Shown here one piece after another: positions 9,960-23,647 of a stretch of DNA of 64,000 bases. Numbering within the stretch: position 1 is the stretch's first letter; every line of letters starts with the position of its first letter. The notes below the pieces were generated by a model that ran no database searches, was not told where the DNA came from, and saw nothing but the letters and a program-made list of their open reading frames with translations. Where the stretch lies: NCBI RefSeq assembly GCF_051014445.1, contig NW_027488365.1, positions 44,836,001 to 44,900,000 of the forward strand, given 5' to 3'. This stretch comes from Colletes latitarsis. Its lineage: Eukaryota > Arthropoda > Insecta > Hymenoptera > Colletidae. The position numbers were made by a program, and so were the translations under genes.

Positions 9960-12900
9960 CACCGGTTAGGTCTGGGTTAGGTCTGGGATTTGCGCGCATC
10001 TGGCTTATACTTTCGCCTTTTTCGCAAACTTGTTGGCCAGATCCCGGATATTTTCCGTGTTTGAAACACGTAGTAATGTGGTAACACACTGAAGCAGTCA
10101 ATTAAACCTGGTTTCGATCAATATTTCAGAGGATAACACCGGTTAGGTCTGGGTTAGGTCTGGGATATGCGCGCATCTGGCTTATACTTTCGCCTTTTTC
10201 GTAAACTTGTTGGCTAGATCCTGGGGCTTTTTCGTGTTTGTATCACGTAGTAATGTGGTAACAAACTGAAGCAGTCAATTAAACCTGGTTTCGATCAATA
10301 TTTTAGAGGATAACACCGGTTAGGTCTGGGTTAGGTCTGGGTTATGCCCGCATCTGGCTCATGATTTTGCCTTCTTCGCATACTTGTTGGCCAGATCCTG
10401 GGGTTTGTTCGTCTTTGAATCACGTAGTAATGTGGTAACAAACTGAAGCAGTCAATAAAACCTGGTTTCGATCAATATTTTAGAGGATAACACCGGTTAG
10501 GTCTGGGTTAGGTCTGGGAACTGCGCGCATATGGCTTATACTTTCGCCTTTTTCGCAAACTTGTTGGCCAGATCCTGGGTATTTTCCGTGTTTGAACACG
10601 TAGTAATGTGGTAACACACTGAAGCAGTCAATAAAACCTGGTTTCGATCAATATTTTAGAGGATAACACCGGTTAGGTCTGGGTTAGGTCTGGGTTATGC
10701 CCGCATCTGGCTCATGATTTTGCCTTCTTCGCATACTTGTTGGCCAGATCCTGGGGTTTTTTCGTGTTTGAATCACGTACTAATGTGGTAACACACTGAA
10801 GCAGTCAATTAATCCTGGTTTCGATCAATATTTTAGAGGATAACACCGGTTAGGTCTGGGTTAGGTCTGGGTTATGCCCGCATCTGGCTCATGATTTTGC
10901 CTTCTTCGCATACTTGTTGGCCAGATCCTGGTTTTTTTTCGTGTTTGAATCACGTAGTAATGTGGTAACAAACTGAAGCAGTCAATTAAACCTGGTTTCG
11001 ATCAATATTTTAGAGGATAACACCGGTTAGGTCTGGGTTAGGTCTGGGTTATGCCCGCATCTGGCTCATGATTTTGCCTTCTTCGCATACTTGTTGGCCA
11101 GATCCCAGGATCTGTTCCCAGGGTTTGTTCGTCTTTGAATCACGTAGTAATGTGGTAACAAACTGAAGCAGTCAATAAAACCTGGTTTCGATCAATATTT
11201 TAGAGGATAACACCGGTTAGGTCTGGGTTAGGTCTGGGAACTGCGCGCATCTGGCTTATACTTTCGCCTTTTTCGCAAACTTGTTTGCCAGATCGTGGGT
11301 GTTTTTCGTGTTTGAATCACGTAGTAATGTGGTAACACACTGAAGCAGTCAATTAAACCTGGTTTCGATCAATATTTTAGAGGATAACACCGGTTAGGTC
11401 TGGGTTAGGTCCGGGATATGCCCGCATCTGGCTCATGATTCTGCCTTCTTCGCATACTTGTTGGCCAGATCCTGGGGCTTTTTCGTGTTTGAATCACGTA
11501 GTAATGTGGTAACAAACTGAAGCAGTCAATTAAACCTGGTTTCGATCAATATTTTAGAGGATAACACCGGTTAGGTCTGGGTTAGGTCTGGGTTATGCCC
11601 GCATCTGGCTCATGATTTTGCCTTCTTCGCATACTTGTTGGCCAGATCCCAGGATCTGTTCCCAGGGTTTGTTCGTCTTTGAATCACGTAGTAATGTGGT
11701 AACAAACTGAACCAGTCAATAAAACCTGGTTTCGATCAATATTTTAGAGGATAACACCGGTTAGGTCTGGGATAGGTCTGGGATTTGCGCGCATCTGGCT
11801 TATACTTTCGCCTTTTTCGCAAACTTGTTGGCCAGATCCCGGATATTTTCCGTCTTTGAAACACGTAGTAATGTGGTAACACACTGAAGCAGTCAATTAA
11901 ACCTGGTTTCGATCAATATTTCAGAGGATAACACCGGTTAGGTCTGGGTTAGGTCTGGGATATGCGCGCATCTGGCTTATACTTTCGCCCTTTTTCGTAA
12001 ACTTGTTGGCTAGATCCTGGGGCTTTTTCGTGTTTGAATCACGTAGTAATGTGGTAACAAACTGAAGCAGTCAATTAAACCTGGTTTCGGTCAATATTTT
12101 AGAGGATAACACCGGTTAGGTCTGGGTTAGGTCTGGGTTATGCCCGCATCTGGCTCATGATTTTGCCTTCTTCGCATACTTGTTGGCCAGATCCTGGGGT
12201 TTGTTCGTCTTTGAATCACGTAGTAATGTGGTAACAAACTGAAGCAATCAATAAAACCTGGTTTCGATCAATATTTTAGAGGATAACACCGGTTAGGTCT
12301 GGGTTAGGTCTGGGAACTGCGCGCATATGGCTTATACTTTCGCCTTTTTCGCAAACTTGTTGGCCAGATCCTGGGTATTTTCCGTGTTTGAACACGTAGT
12401 AATGTGGTAACACACTGAAGCGGTCAATTAAACCTGGTTTTGATCAATATTTCAGAGGATAACACCGGTTAGGTCTGGGTTAGGTCTGGGATATGCGCGC
12501 ATCTGGCTTATACTTTCGCCTTCTTCGCATACTTGTTGGCCAGATCCTGGGTTTTTTTCGTGTTTGAATCACGTAGTAATGTGGTAACAAACTGAAGCAG
12601 TCAATTAAACCTGGTTTCGATCAATATTTTAGAGGATAACACCGGTTAGGTCTGGGTTAGGTCCGGGATATGCCCGCATCTGGCTCATGATTTTGCCTTC
12701 TTCGCATACTTGTTGGCCAGATCCTGGGTTTTTTTCGTGTTTGAATCACGTAGTAATGTGGTAACACACTGAAGCTGTCAATTAAACCTGGTTTCGATCA
12801 ATATTTTAGAGGATAACACCGGTTAGGTCTGGGTGAGGTCTGGGTTATGCCCGCATCTGGCTCATGATTTTGCCTTCTTCGCATACTTGTTGGCCAGATC

Positions 12901-14408
12901 CTGGGTGTTTTTCGTGTTTGAATCACGTAGTAATGTGGTAACACACTGAAGCAGTCAATTAAACCTGGTTTCGATCAATATTTTAGAGGATAACACCGGT
13001 TAGGTCTGGGTTAGGTCCGGGATATGCCCGCATCTGGCTCATGATTCTGCCTTCTTCGCATACTTGTTGGCCAGATCCTGGGGCTTTTTCGTGTTTGAAT
13101 CACGTAGTAATGTGGTAACACACTGAAGCAGTCAATTAAACCTGGTTTCGATCAATATTTTAGAGGATAACACCGGTTAGGTCTGGGATTGGTCCGGGAT
13201 ATGCCCGCATCTGGCTCATGATTTTGCCTTCTTCGCATACTTGTTGGCCAGATCCTGGGGTTTTTTCGTGTTTGAATCACGTAGTAATGTGGTAACAAAC
13301 TGAAGCAGTCAATAAAACCTGGTTTCGATCAATATTTTAGAGGATAACACCGGTTAGGTCTGGGTTAGGTCTGAGATTTGCGCGCATCTGGCTTATACTT
13401 TCGCCTTTTTCGCAAACTTGTAGGCCAGATCCTGGGTTCTTTCCGTGTTTGAATCACGTAGTAATGTGGTAACACACTGAAGCAGTCGATAAAACCTGGT
13501 TTCGATCAATATTTTAGAGGATAACACCGGTTAGGTCTGGGTTAGGTCTGGGATTTGCGCGCATCTGGCTTATACTTTCGCCTTTTTCGCAAACTTGTTG
13601 GCCAGATCCCGGATATTTTCCGTGTTTGAAACACGTAGTAATGTGGTAACACACTGAAGCAGTCAATTAAACCTGGTTTCGATCAATATTTCAGAGGATA
13701 ACACCGGTTAGGTCTGGGTTAGGTCTGGGATATGCGCGCATCTGGCTTATACTTTCGCCTTTTTCGTAAACTTGTTGGCTAGATCCTGGGGCTTTTTCGT
13801 GTTTGAATCACGTAGTAATGAGGTAACAAACTGAAGCAGTCAATTAAACCTGGTTTCGATCAATATTTTAGAGGATAACACCGGTTAGGTCTGGGTTAGG
13901 TCTGGGTTATGCCCGCATCTGGCCCATGATTTTGCCTTCTTCGCATACTTGTTGGCCAGATCCTGGGGTTTGTTCGTCTTTGAATCACGTAGTAATGTGG
14001 TAACAAACTGAAGCAGTCAATAAAACCTGGTTTCGATCAATATTTTGGAGGATAACACCGGTTAGGTCTGGGTTAGGTCTAGGAACTGCGCGCATATGGC
14101 TTATACTTTCGCCTTTTTCGCAAACTTGTTGGCCAGATCCTGGGTATTTTCCGTGTTTGAACACGTAGTAATGTGGTAACACACTGAAGCGGTCAATTAA
14201 ACCTGGTTTTGATCAATATTTCAGAGGATAACACCGGTTAGGTCTGGGTTAGGTCTGGGATATGCGCGCATCTGGCTTATACTTTCGCCTTCTTCGCATA
14301 CTTGTTGGCCAGATCCTGGGTTTTTTTCGTGTTTGAATCACGTAGTAATGTGGTAACACACTGAAGCAGTCAATTAAACCTGGTTTCGATCAATATTTTA
14401 GAGGATAA
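9960..14408 (+). repeat. 4449-bp, 25-monomer block, copy 2
   Basis: Monomer-for-monomer repeat of 5511-9959 at an exact offset of 4449, down to rare marks such as CACGTACTAATG (6331 and 10780), GAAGCAATC in G, TTGTAGGCC in D and CTAGGAACTG in B. Differences are few: G at 13879 has GGCCCATG, and the last monomer (14232) is HL (H head, L2 tail) in place of the H/D hybrid. That is expected if the H/D hybrid is the duplication junction. Confidence 0.94.
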
Positions 14409-14760
14409 CACCGGTTAGGTCTGGGATTGGTCCGGGATATGCCCGCATCTGGCTCATGATTTTGCCTTCTTCGCATACTTGTTGGCCAGATCCTGGGGTT
14501 TTTTCGTGTTTGAATCACGTAGTAATGTGGTAACAAACTGAAGCAGTCAATAAAACCTGGTTGCGATCAATATTTTAGAGGATAACACCGGTTAGGTCAG
14601 GGTTAGGTCTGAGATTTGCGCGTCTGGCTTATACTTTCGCCTTTTTCGCAAACTTATTGGCCAGATCGTGGGTTCTTTCCGTGTTTGAATCACGTAGTAA
14701 TGTGGTAACACACTGAAGCAGTCAATAAAACCTGGTTTCGATCAATTTTTTAGAGGATAA
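14409..14760 (+). repeat. O then D2 with 2-base deletion
   Basis: O carries the variant TGGTTGCGATC. D2 has AGGGTTAGG, CTTATTGGCCAGATCGTGG and ATCAATTTTTTAG, and lacks two bases in its head (GCGCGTCTGG in place of GCGCGCATCTGG). The O-D2 couple recurs at 17414, 28804, 32886, 42968, 47390 and 50751. Only this copy has the deletion. Confidence 0.92.
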
Positions 14761-16529
14761 CACCGGTTAGGTCTGGGTTAGGTCTGGGATTTGCGCGCAT
14801 CTGGCTTATACTTTCGCCTTTTTCGCAAACTTGTTGGCCAGATCCCGGATATTTTCCGTGTTTGAAACACGTAGTAATGTGGTAACACACTGAAGCAGTC
14901 AATTAAACCTGGTTTCGATCAATATTTCAGAGGATAACACCGGTTAGGTCTGGGTTAGGTCTGGGATATGCGCGCATCTGGCTTATACTTTCGCCTTTTT
15001 CGTAAACTTGTTGGCTAGATCCTGGGGCTTTTTCGTGTTTGAATCACGTAGTAATGTGGTAACAAACTGAAGCAGTCAATTAAACCTGGTTTCGATCAAT
15101 ATTTTAGAGGATAACACCGGTTAGGTCTGGGTTAGGTCTGGGTTATGCCCGCATCTGGCTCATGATTTTGCCTTCTTCGCATACTTGTTGGCCAGATCCT
15201 GGGGTTTGTTCGTCTTTGAATCACGTAGTAATGTGGTAACAAACTGAAGCAGTCAATAAAACCTGGTTTCGATCAATATTTTAGAGGATAACACCGGTTA
15301 GGTCTGGGTTAGGTCTGGGAACTGCGCGCATATGGCTTATACTTTCGCCTTTTTCGCAAACTTGTTGGCCAGATCCTGGGTATTTTCCGTGTTTGAACAC
15401 GTAGTAATGTGGTAACACACTGAAGCGGTCAATTAAACCTGGTTTTGATCAATATTTCAGAGGATAACACCGGTTAGGTCTGGGTTAGGTCTGGGATATG
15501 CGCGCATCTGGCTTATACTTTCGCCTTCTTCGCATACTTGTTGGCCAGATCCTGGGTTTTTTTCGTGTTTGAATCACGTAGTAATGTGGTAACAAACTGA
15601 AGCAGTCAATTAAACCTGGTTTCGATCAATATTTTAGAGGATAACACCGGTTAGGTCTGGGTTAGGTCCGGGATATGCCCGCATCTGGCTCATGATTTTG
15701 CCTTCTTCGCATACTTGTTGGCCAGATCCTGGGTTTTTTTCGTGTTTGAATCACGTAGTAATGTGGTAACACACTGAAGCTGTCAATTAAACCTGGTTTC
15801 GATCAATATTTTAGAGGATAACACCGGTTAGGTCTGGGTGAGGTCTGGGTTATGCCCGCATCTGGCTCATGATTTTGCCTTCTTCGCATACTTGTTGGCC
15901 AGATCCTGGGTGTTTTTCGTGTTTGAATCACGTAGTAATGTGGTAACACACTGAAGCAGTCAATTAAACCTGGTTTCGATCAATATTTTAGAGGATAACA
16001 CCGGTTAGGTCTGGGTTAGGTCCGGGATATGCCCGCATCTGGCTCATGATTCTGCCTTCTTCGCATACTTGTTGGCCAGATCCTGGGGCTTTTTCGTGTT
16101 TGAATCACGTAGTAATGTGGTAACACACTGAAGCAGTCAATTAAACCTGGTTTCGATCAATATTTTAGAGGATAACACCGGTTAGGTCTGGGATTGGTCC
16201 GGGATATGCCCGCATCTGGCTCATGATTTTGCCTTCTTCGCATACTTGTTGGCCAGATCCTGGGGTTTTTTCGTGTTTGAATCACGTAGTAATGTGGTAA
16301 CAAACTGAAGCAGTCAATAAAACCTGGTTTCGATCAATATTTTAGAGGATAACACCGGTTAGGTCTGGGTTAGGTCTGAGATTTGCGCGCATCTGGCTTA
16401 TACTTTCGCCTTTTTCGCAAACTTGTAGGCCAGATCCTGGGTTCTTTCCGTGTTTGAATCACGTAGTAATGTGGTAACACACTGAAGCAGTCGATAAAAC
16501 CTGGTTTCGATCAATATTTTAGAGGATAA
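14761..16529 (+). repeat. Basic 10-monomer HOR (1769 bp)
   Basis: Order: E, F, G, B, H, M, N, L2, O, D. This is the clearest copy of the 10-monomer cycle underlying most of the window: long parts of it recur in nearly every block. It contains three g monomers (E, F, then B), the mixed H, and five c monomers (G, M, N, L2, O), and closes with D. Length is 10 x 177 minus one for B. Confidence 0.9.
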
Positions 16530-17767
16530 CACCGGTTAGGTCTGGGTTAGGTCTGGGATTTGCGCGCATCTGGCTTATACTTTCGCCTTTTTCGCAAACT
16601 TGTTGGCCAGATCCCGGATATTTTTCGTGTTTGAAACACGTAGTAATGTGGTAACACACTGAAGCAGTCAATTAAACCTGGTTTCGATCAATATTTCAGA
16701 GGATAACACCGGTTAGGTCTGGGTTAGGTCTGGGATATGCGCGCATCTGGCTTATACTTTCGCCTTTTTCGTAAACTTGTTGGCTAGATCCTGGGGCTTT
16801 TTCGTGTTTGAATCACGTAGTAATGAGGTAACAAACTGAAGCAGTCAATTAAACCTGGTTTCGATCAATATTTTAGAGGATAACACCGGTTAGGTCTGGG
16901 TTAGGTCTGGGTTATGCCCGCATCTGGCTCATGATTTTGCCTTCTTCGCATACTTGTTGGCCAGATCCTGGGGTTTGTTCGTCTTTGAATCACGTAGTAA
17001 TGTGGTAACAAACTGAAGCAGTCAATAAAACCTGGTTTCGATCAATATTTTGGAGGATAACACCGGTTAGGTCTGGGTTAGGTCTAGGAACTGCGCGCAT
17101 ATGGCTTATACTTTCGCCTTTTTCGCAAACTTGTTGGCCAGATCCTGGGTATTTTCCGTGTTTGAACACGTAGTAATGTGGTAACACACTGAAGCGGTCA
17201 ATTAAACCTGGTTTTGATCAATATTTCAGAGGATAACACCGGTTAGGTCTGGGTTAGGTCTGGGATATGCGCGCATCTGGCTTATACTTTCGCCTTCTTC
17301 GCATACTTGTTGGCCAGATCCTGGGTTTTTTTCGTGTTTGAATCACGTAGTAATGTGGTAACACACTGAAGCAGTCAATTAAACCTGGTTTCGATCAATA
17401 TTTTAGAGGATAACACCGGTTAGGTCTGGGATTGGTCCGGGATATGCCCGCATCTGGCTCATGATTTTGCCTTCTTCGCATACTTGTTGGCCAGATCCTG
17501 GGGTTTTTTCGTGTTTGAATCACGTAGTAATGTGGTAACAAACTGAAGCAGTCAATAAAACCTGGTTGCGATCAATATTTTAGAGGATAACACCGGTTAG
17601 GTCAGGGTTAGGTCTGAGATTTGCGCGCATCTGGCTTATACTTTCGCCTTTTTCGCAAACTTATTGGCCAGATCGTGGGTTCTTTCCGTGTTTGAATCAC
17701 GTAGTAATGTGGTAACACACTGAAGCAGTCAATAAAACCTGGTTTCGATCAATTTTTTAGAGGATAA
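16530..17767 (+). repeat. 7-monomer HOR derivative (1238 bp)
   Basis: Order: E, F, G with TTTTGGAG, B with CTAGGAACTG, HL, O with TTGCG, D2. Compared with the 10-mer it lacks M, N and L2, and HL has an H head with the L2-type tail (CACACTG, CAGTCAATTAAACC). This fits a three-monomer deletion with the crossover inside a monomer. The 7-mer always carries D2 in the D slot. The 10-mer plus 7-mer form a 17-monomer unit, 14761-17767 (3007 bp). Confidence 0.9.
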
Positions 17768-19373
17768 CACCGGTTAGGTCTGGGTTAGGTCTGGGATTTG
17801 CGCGCATCTGGCTTATACTTTCGCCTTTTTCGCAAACTTGTTGGCCAGATCCCGGATATTTTCCGTGTTTGAAACACGTAGTAATGTGGTAACACACTGA
17901 AGCAGTCAATTAAACCTGGTTTCGATCAATATTTCAGAGGATAACACCGGTTAGGTCTGGGTTAGGTCTGGGATATGCGCGCATCTGGCTTATACTTTCG
18001 CCTTTTTCGTAAACTTGTTGGCTAGATCCTGGGGCTTTTTCGTGTTTGAATCACGTAGTAATGTGGTAACAAACTGAAGCAGTCAATTAAACCTGGTTTC
18101 GATCAATATTTTAGAGGATAACACCGGTTAGGTCTGGGTTAGGTCTGGGTTATGCCCGCATCTGGCTCATGATTTTGCCTTCTTCGCATACTTGTTGGCC
18201 AGATCCTGGGTTTTTTTCGTGTTTGAATCACGTAGTAATGTGGTAACACACTGAAGCTGTCAATTAAACCTGGTTTCGATCAATATTTTAGAGGATAACA
18301 CCGGTTAGGTCTGGGTGAGGTCTGGGTTATGCCCGCATCTGGCTCATGATTTTGCCTTCTTCGCATACTTGTTGGCCAGATCCTGGGTGTTTTTCGTGTT
18401 TGAATCACGTAGTAATGTGGTAACACACTGAAGCAGTCAATTAAACCTGGTTTCGATCAATATTTTAGAGGATAACACCGGTTAGGTCTGGGTTAGGTCC
18501 GGGATATGCCCGCATCTGGCTCATGATTCTGCCTTCTTCGCATACTTGTTGGCCAGATCCTGGGGCTTTTTCGTGTTTGAATCACGTAGTAATGTGGTAA
18601 CACACTGAAGCAGTCAATTAAACCTGGTTTCGATCAATATTTTAGAGGATAACACCGGTTAGGTCTGGGTTAGGTCTGGGTTATGCCCGCATCTGGCTCA
18701 TGATTTTGCCTTCTTCGCATACTTGTTGGCCAGATCCTGGTTTTTTTTCGTGTTTGAATCACGTAGTAATGTGGTAACAAACTGAAGCAGTCAATTAAAC
18801 CTGGTTTCGATCAATATTTTAGAGGATAACACCGGTTAGGTCTGGGTTAGGTCTGGGTTATGCCCGCATCTGGCTCATGATTTTGCCTTCTTCGCATACT
18901 TGTTGGCCAGATCCCAGGATCTGTTCCCAGGGTTTGTTCGTCTTTGAATCACGTAGTAATGTGGTAACAAACTGAAGCAGTCAATAAAACCTGGTTTCGA
19001 TCAATATTTTAGAGGATAACACCGGTTAGGTCTGGGTTAGGTCTGGGAACTGCGCGCATCTGGCTTATACTTTCGCCTTTTTCGCAAACTTGTTTGCCAG
19101 ATCGTGGGTGTTTTTCGTGTTTGAATCACGTAGTAATGTGGTATCACACTGAAGCAGTCAATTAAACCTGGTTTCGATCAATATTTTAGAGGATAACACC
19201 GGTTAGGTCTGGGTTAGGTCCGGGATATGCCCGCATCTGGCTCATGATTCTGCCTTCTTCGCATACTTGTTGGCCAGATCCTGGGGCTTTTTCGTGTTTG
19301 AATCACGTAATAATGTGGTAACAAACTGAAGCAGTCAATAAAACCTGGTTTCGATCAATATTTTAGAGGATAA
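17591..19373 (+). repeat. 1783-bp tandem duplication, copy 1
   Basis: Order: D2, E, F, G/M hybrid, N, L2, S, J, K, L-headed hybrid. The final monomer (19197) has the L head but a tail AATAAAACC like O, and CACGTAATAATG. It leads straight into another D2, so it is the likely exchange point. Confidence 0.92.
18122..18298 (+). repeat. G/M hybrid monomer
   Basis: G-type head (GGGTTATGCCC) after F, with M-type centre and tail (GGGTTTTTTTCG, AGCTGTCAATT), then N. It removes B and H from the usual order. An identical hybrid is at 19905. Confidence 0.85.
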
Positions 19374-21156
19374 CACCGGTTAGGTCAGGGTTAGGTCTGA
19401 GATTTGCGCGCATCTGGCTTATACTTTCGCCTTTTTCGCAAACTTATTGGCCAGATCGTGGGTTCTTTCCGTGTTTGAATCACGTAGTAATGTGGTAACA
19501 CACTGAAGCAGTCAATAAAACCTGGTTTCGATCAATTTTTTAGAGGATAACACCGGTTAGGTCTGGGTTAGGTCTGGGATTTGCGCGCATCTGGCTTATA
19601 CTTTCGCCTTTTTCGCAAACTTGTTGGCCAGATCCCGGATATTTTCCGTGTTTGAAACACGTAGTAATGTGGTAACACACTGAAGCAGTCAATTAAACCT
19701 GGTTTCGATCAATATTTCAGAGGATAACACCGGTTAGGTCTGGGTTAGGTCTGGGATATGCGCGCATCTGGCTTATACTTTCGCCTTTTTCGTAAACTTG
19801 TTGGCTAGATCCTGGGGCTTTTTCGTGTTTGAATCACGTAGTAATGTGGTAACAAACTGAAGCAGTCAATTAAACCTGGTTTCGATCAATATTTTAGAGG
19901 ATAACACCGGTTAGGTCTGGGTTAGGTCTGGGTTATGCCCGCATCTGGCTCATGATTTTGCCTTCTTCGCATACTTGTTGGCCAGATCCTGGGTTTTTTT
20001 CGTGTTTGAATCACGTAGTAATGTGGTAACACACTGAAGCTGTCAATTAAACCTGGTTTCGATCAATATTTTAGAGGATAACACCGGTTAGGTCTGGGTG
20101 AGGTCTGGGTTATGCCCGCATCTGGCTCATGATTTTGCCTTCTTCGCATACTTGTTGGCCAGATCCTGGGTGTTTTTCGTGTTTGAATCACGTAGTAATG
20201 TGGTAACACACTGAAGCAGTCAATTAAACCTGGTTTCGATCAATATTTTAGAGGATAACACCGGTTAGGTCTGGGTTAGGTCCGGGATATGCCCGCATCT
20301 GGCTCATGATTCTGCCTTCTTCGCATACTTGTTGGCCAGATCCTGGGGCTTTTTCGTGTTTGAATCACGTAGTAATGTGGTAACACACTGAAGCAGTCAA
20401 TTAAACCTGGTTTCGATCAATATTTTAGAGGATAACACCGGTTAGGTCTGGGTTAGGTCTGGGTTATGCCCGCATCTGGCTCATGATTTTGCCTTCTTCG
20501 CATACTTGTTGGCCAGATCCTGGTTTTTTTTCGTGTTTGAATCACGTAGTAATGTGGTAACAAACTGAAGCAGTCAATTAAACCTGGTTTCGATCAATAT
20601 TTTAGAGGATAACACCGGTTAGGTCTGGGTTAGGTCTGGGTTATGCCCGCATCTGGCTCATGATTTTGCCTTCTTCGCATACTTGTTGGCCAGATCCCAG
20701 GATCTGTTCCCAGGGTTTGTTCGTCTTTGAATCACGTAGTAATGTGGTAACAAACTGAAGCAGTCAATAAAACCTGGTTTCGATCAATATTTTAGAGGAT
20801 AACACCGGTTAGGTCTGGGTTAGGTCTGGGAACTGCGCGCATCTGGCTTATACTTTCGCCTTTTTCGCAAACTTGTTTGCCAGATCGTGGGTGTTTTTCG
20901 TGTTTGAATCACGTAGTAATGTGGTATCACACTGAAGCAGTCAATTAAACCTGGTTTCGATCAATATTTTAGAGGATAACACCGGTTAGGTCTGGGTTAG
21001 GTCCGGGATATGCCCGCATCTGGCTCATGATTCTGCCTTCTTCGCATACTTGTTGGCCAGATCCTGGGGCTTTTTCGTGTTTGAATCACGTAGTAATGTG
21101 GTAACAAACTGAAGCAGTCAATTAAACCTGGTTTCGATCAATATTTTAGAGGATAA
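19374..21156 (+). repeat. 1783-bp tandem duplication, copy 2
   Basis: Same ten-monomer order as 17591-19373 with offset 1783, sharing the G/M hybrid (18122 and 19905) and K with GTGGTATCACAC. It ends in an ordinary L and then continues into J2, E2, F2. The shared G/M hybrid dates that fusion before this duplication. Confidence 0.92.
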
Positions 21157-23647
21157 CACCGGTTAGGTCTGGGTTAGGTCTGGGTTATGCCCGCATCTGG
21201 CTCATGATTTTGCCTTCTTCGCATACTTGTTGGCCAGATCCCAGGATCTGTTCCCAGGGTTTGTTCGTCTTTGAATCACGTAGTAATGTGGTAACAAACT
21301 GAACCAGTCAATAAAACCTGGTTTCGATCAATATTTTAGAGGATAACACCGGTTAGGTCCGGGATAGGTCTGGGATTTGCGCGCATCTGGCTTATACTTT
21401 CGCCTTTTTCGCAAACTTGTTGGCCAGATCCCGGATATTTTCCGTGTTTGAAACACGTAGTAATGTGGTAACACACTGAAGCAGTCAATTAAACCTGGTT
21501 TCGATCAATATTTCAGAGGATAACACCGGTTAGGTCTGGGTTAGGTCTGGGATATGCGCGCATCTGGCTTATACTTTCGCCCTTTTTCGTAAACTTGTTG
21601 GCTAGATCCTGGGGCTTTTTCGTGTTTGAATCACGTAGTAATGTGGTAACAAACTGAAGCAGTCAATTAAACCTGGTTTCGATCAATATTTTAGAGGATA
21701 ACACCGGTTAGGTCTGGGTTAGGTCTGGGTTATGCCCGCATCTGGCTCATGATTTTGCCTTCTTCGCATACTTGTTGGCCAGATCCTGGGGTTTGTTCGT
21801 CTTTGAATCACGTAGTAATGTGGTAACAAACTGAAGCAGTCAATAAAACCTGGTTTCGATCAATATTTTAGAGGATAACACCGGTTAGGTCTGGGTTAGG
21901 TCTGGGAACTGCGCGCATATGGCTTATACTTTCGCCTTTTTCGCAAACTTGTTGGCCAGATCCTGGGTATTTTCCGTGTTTGAACACGTAGTAATGTGGT
22001 AACACATTGAAGCGGTCAATTAAACCTGGTTTTGATCAATATTTCAGAGGATAACACCGGTTAGGTCTGGGTTAGGTCTGGGATATGCGCGCATCTGGCT
22101 TATACTTTCGCCTTCTTCGCATACTTGTTGGCCAGATCCTGGGTTTTTTTCGTGTTTGAATCACGTAGTAATGTGGTAACAAACTGAAGCAGTCAATTAA
22201 ACCTGGTTTCGATCAATATTTTAGAGGATAACACCGGTTAGGTCTGGGTTAGGTCCGGGATATGCCCGCATCTGGCTCATGATTTTGCCTTCTTCGCATA
22301 CTTGTTGGCCAGATCCTGGGTTTTTTTCGTGTTTGAATCACGTAGTAATGTGGTAACACACTGAAGCTGTCAATTAAACCTGGTTTCGATCAATATTTTA
22401 GAGGATAACACCGGTTAGGTCTGGGTGAGGTCTGGGTTATGCACGCATCTGGCTCATGATTTTGCCTTCTTCGCATACTTGTTGGCCAGATCCTGGGTGT
22501 TTTTCGTGTTTGAATCACGTAGTAATGTGGTAACACACTGAAGCAGTCAATTAAACCTGGTTTCGATCAATATTTTAGAGGATAACACCGGTTAGGTCTG
22601 GGTTAGGTCCGGGATATGCCCGCATCTGGCTCATGATTCTGCCTTCTTCGCATACTTGTTGGCCAGATCCTGGGGCTTTTTCGTGTTTGAATCACGTAGT
22701 AATGTGGTAACACACTGAAGCAGTCAATTAAACCTGGTTTCGATCAATATTTTAGAGGATAACACCGGTTAGGTCTGGGATTGGTCCGGGATATGCCCGC
22801 ATCTGGCTCATGATTTTGCCTTCTTCGCATACTTGTTGGCCAGATCCTGGGGTTTTTTCGTGTTTGAATCACGTAGTAATGTGGTAACAAACTGAAGCAG
22901 TCAATAAAACCTGGTTTCGATCAATATTTTAGAGGATAACACCGGTTAGGTCTGGGTTAGGTCTGAGACTTGCGCGCATCTGGCTTATACTTTCGCCTTT
23001 TTCGCAAACTTGTTGGCCAGATCCTGGGTTCTTTCCGTGTTTGAATCACGTAGTAATGTGGTAACACACTGAAGCAGTCGATAAAACCTGGTTTCGATCA
23101 ATATTTTAGAGGATAACACCGGTTAGGTCTGGGTTAGGTCTGGGATTTGCGCGCATCTGGCTTATACTTTCGCCTTTTTCGCAAACTTGTTGGCCAGATC
23201 CCGGATATTTTCCGTGTTTGAAACACGTAGTAATGTGGTAACACACTGAAGCAGTCAATTAAACCTGGTTTCGATCAATATTTCAGAGGATAACACCGGT
23301 TAGGTCTGGGTTAGGTCTGGGATATGCGCGCATCTGGCTTATACTTTCGCCATTTTCGTAAACTTGTTGGCTAGATCCTGGGTTTTTTTCGGGTTTGAAT
23401 AACGCAGTTATGTGATACCACACTGAAGCAGTCAATTAAACCTGATTTCGATCAATATTTTAGAGGATAACGCCGGTTAGGTCTGGGTTAGGTCTGGGTT
23501 ATGCCCGCATCTGGCTCATGATTTTGCCTTTTTCGCAAACTTGTTGGCCAGATCCTGGGTGTTTTCCGTGTTTGAATCACGTAGTAATGTGGTAATACAC
23601 TGAAGCAGTCAATAAAACCTGGTTTCCATCAATATTTTAGAGGATAA
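21157..23647 (+). repeat. 14-monomer run J2 to Q
   Basis: Order: J2, E2, F2, G, B, H, M, N, L2, O, D, E, P, Q. Matches 2313-4803 with the same rare marks: GCACGC in N (3565 and 22409) and GAGACTTGC in D (4096 and 22940). E2 here has GGTCCGGGATAGG where its counterpart has GGTCTGGGATAGG. Confidence 0.93.
23294..23647 (+). repeat. Diverged monomer pair P-Q, second copy
   Basis: Carries the same private changes as the pair at 4450-4803, 18,844 bp downstream, inside the long-range duplicate. The two copies appear identical by eye, so the pair was carried by block duplication after it had diverged. Confidence 0.93.
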
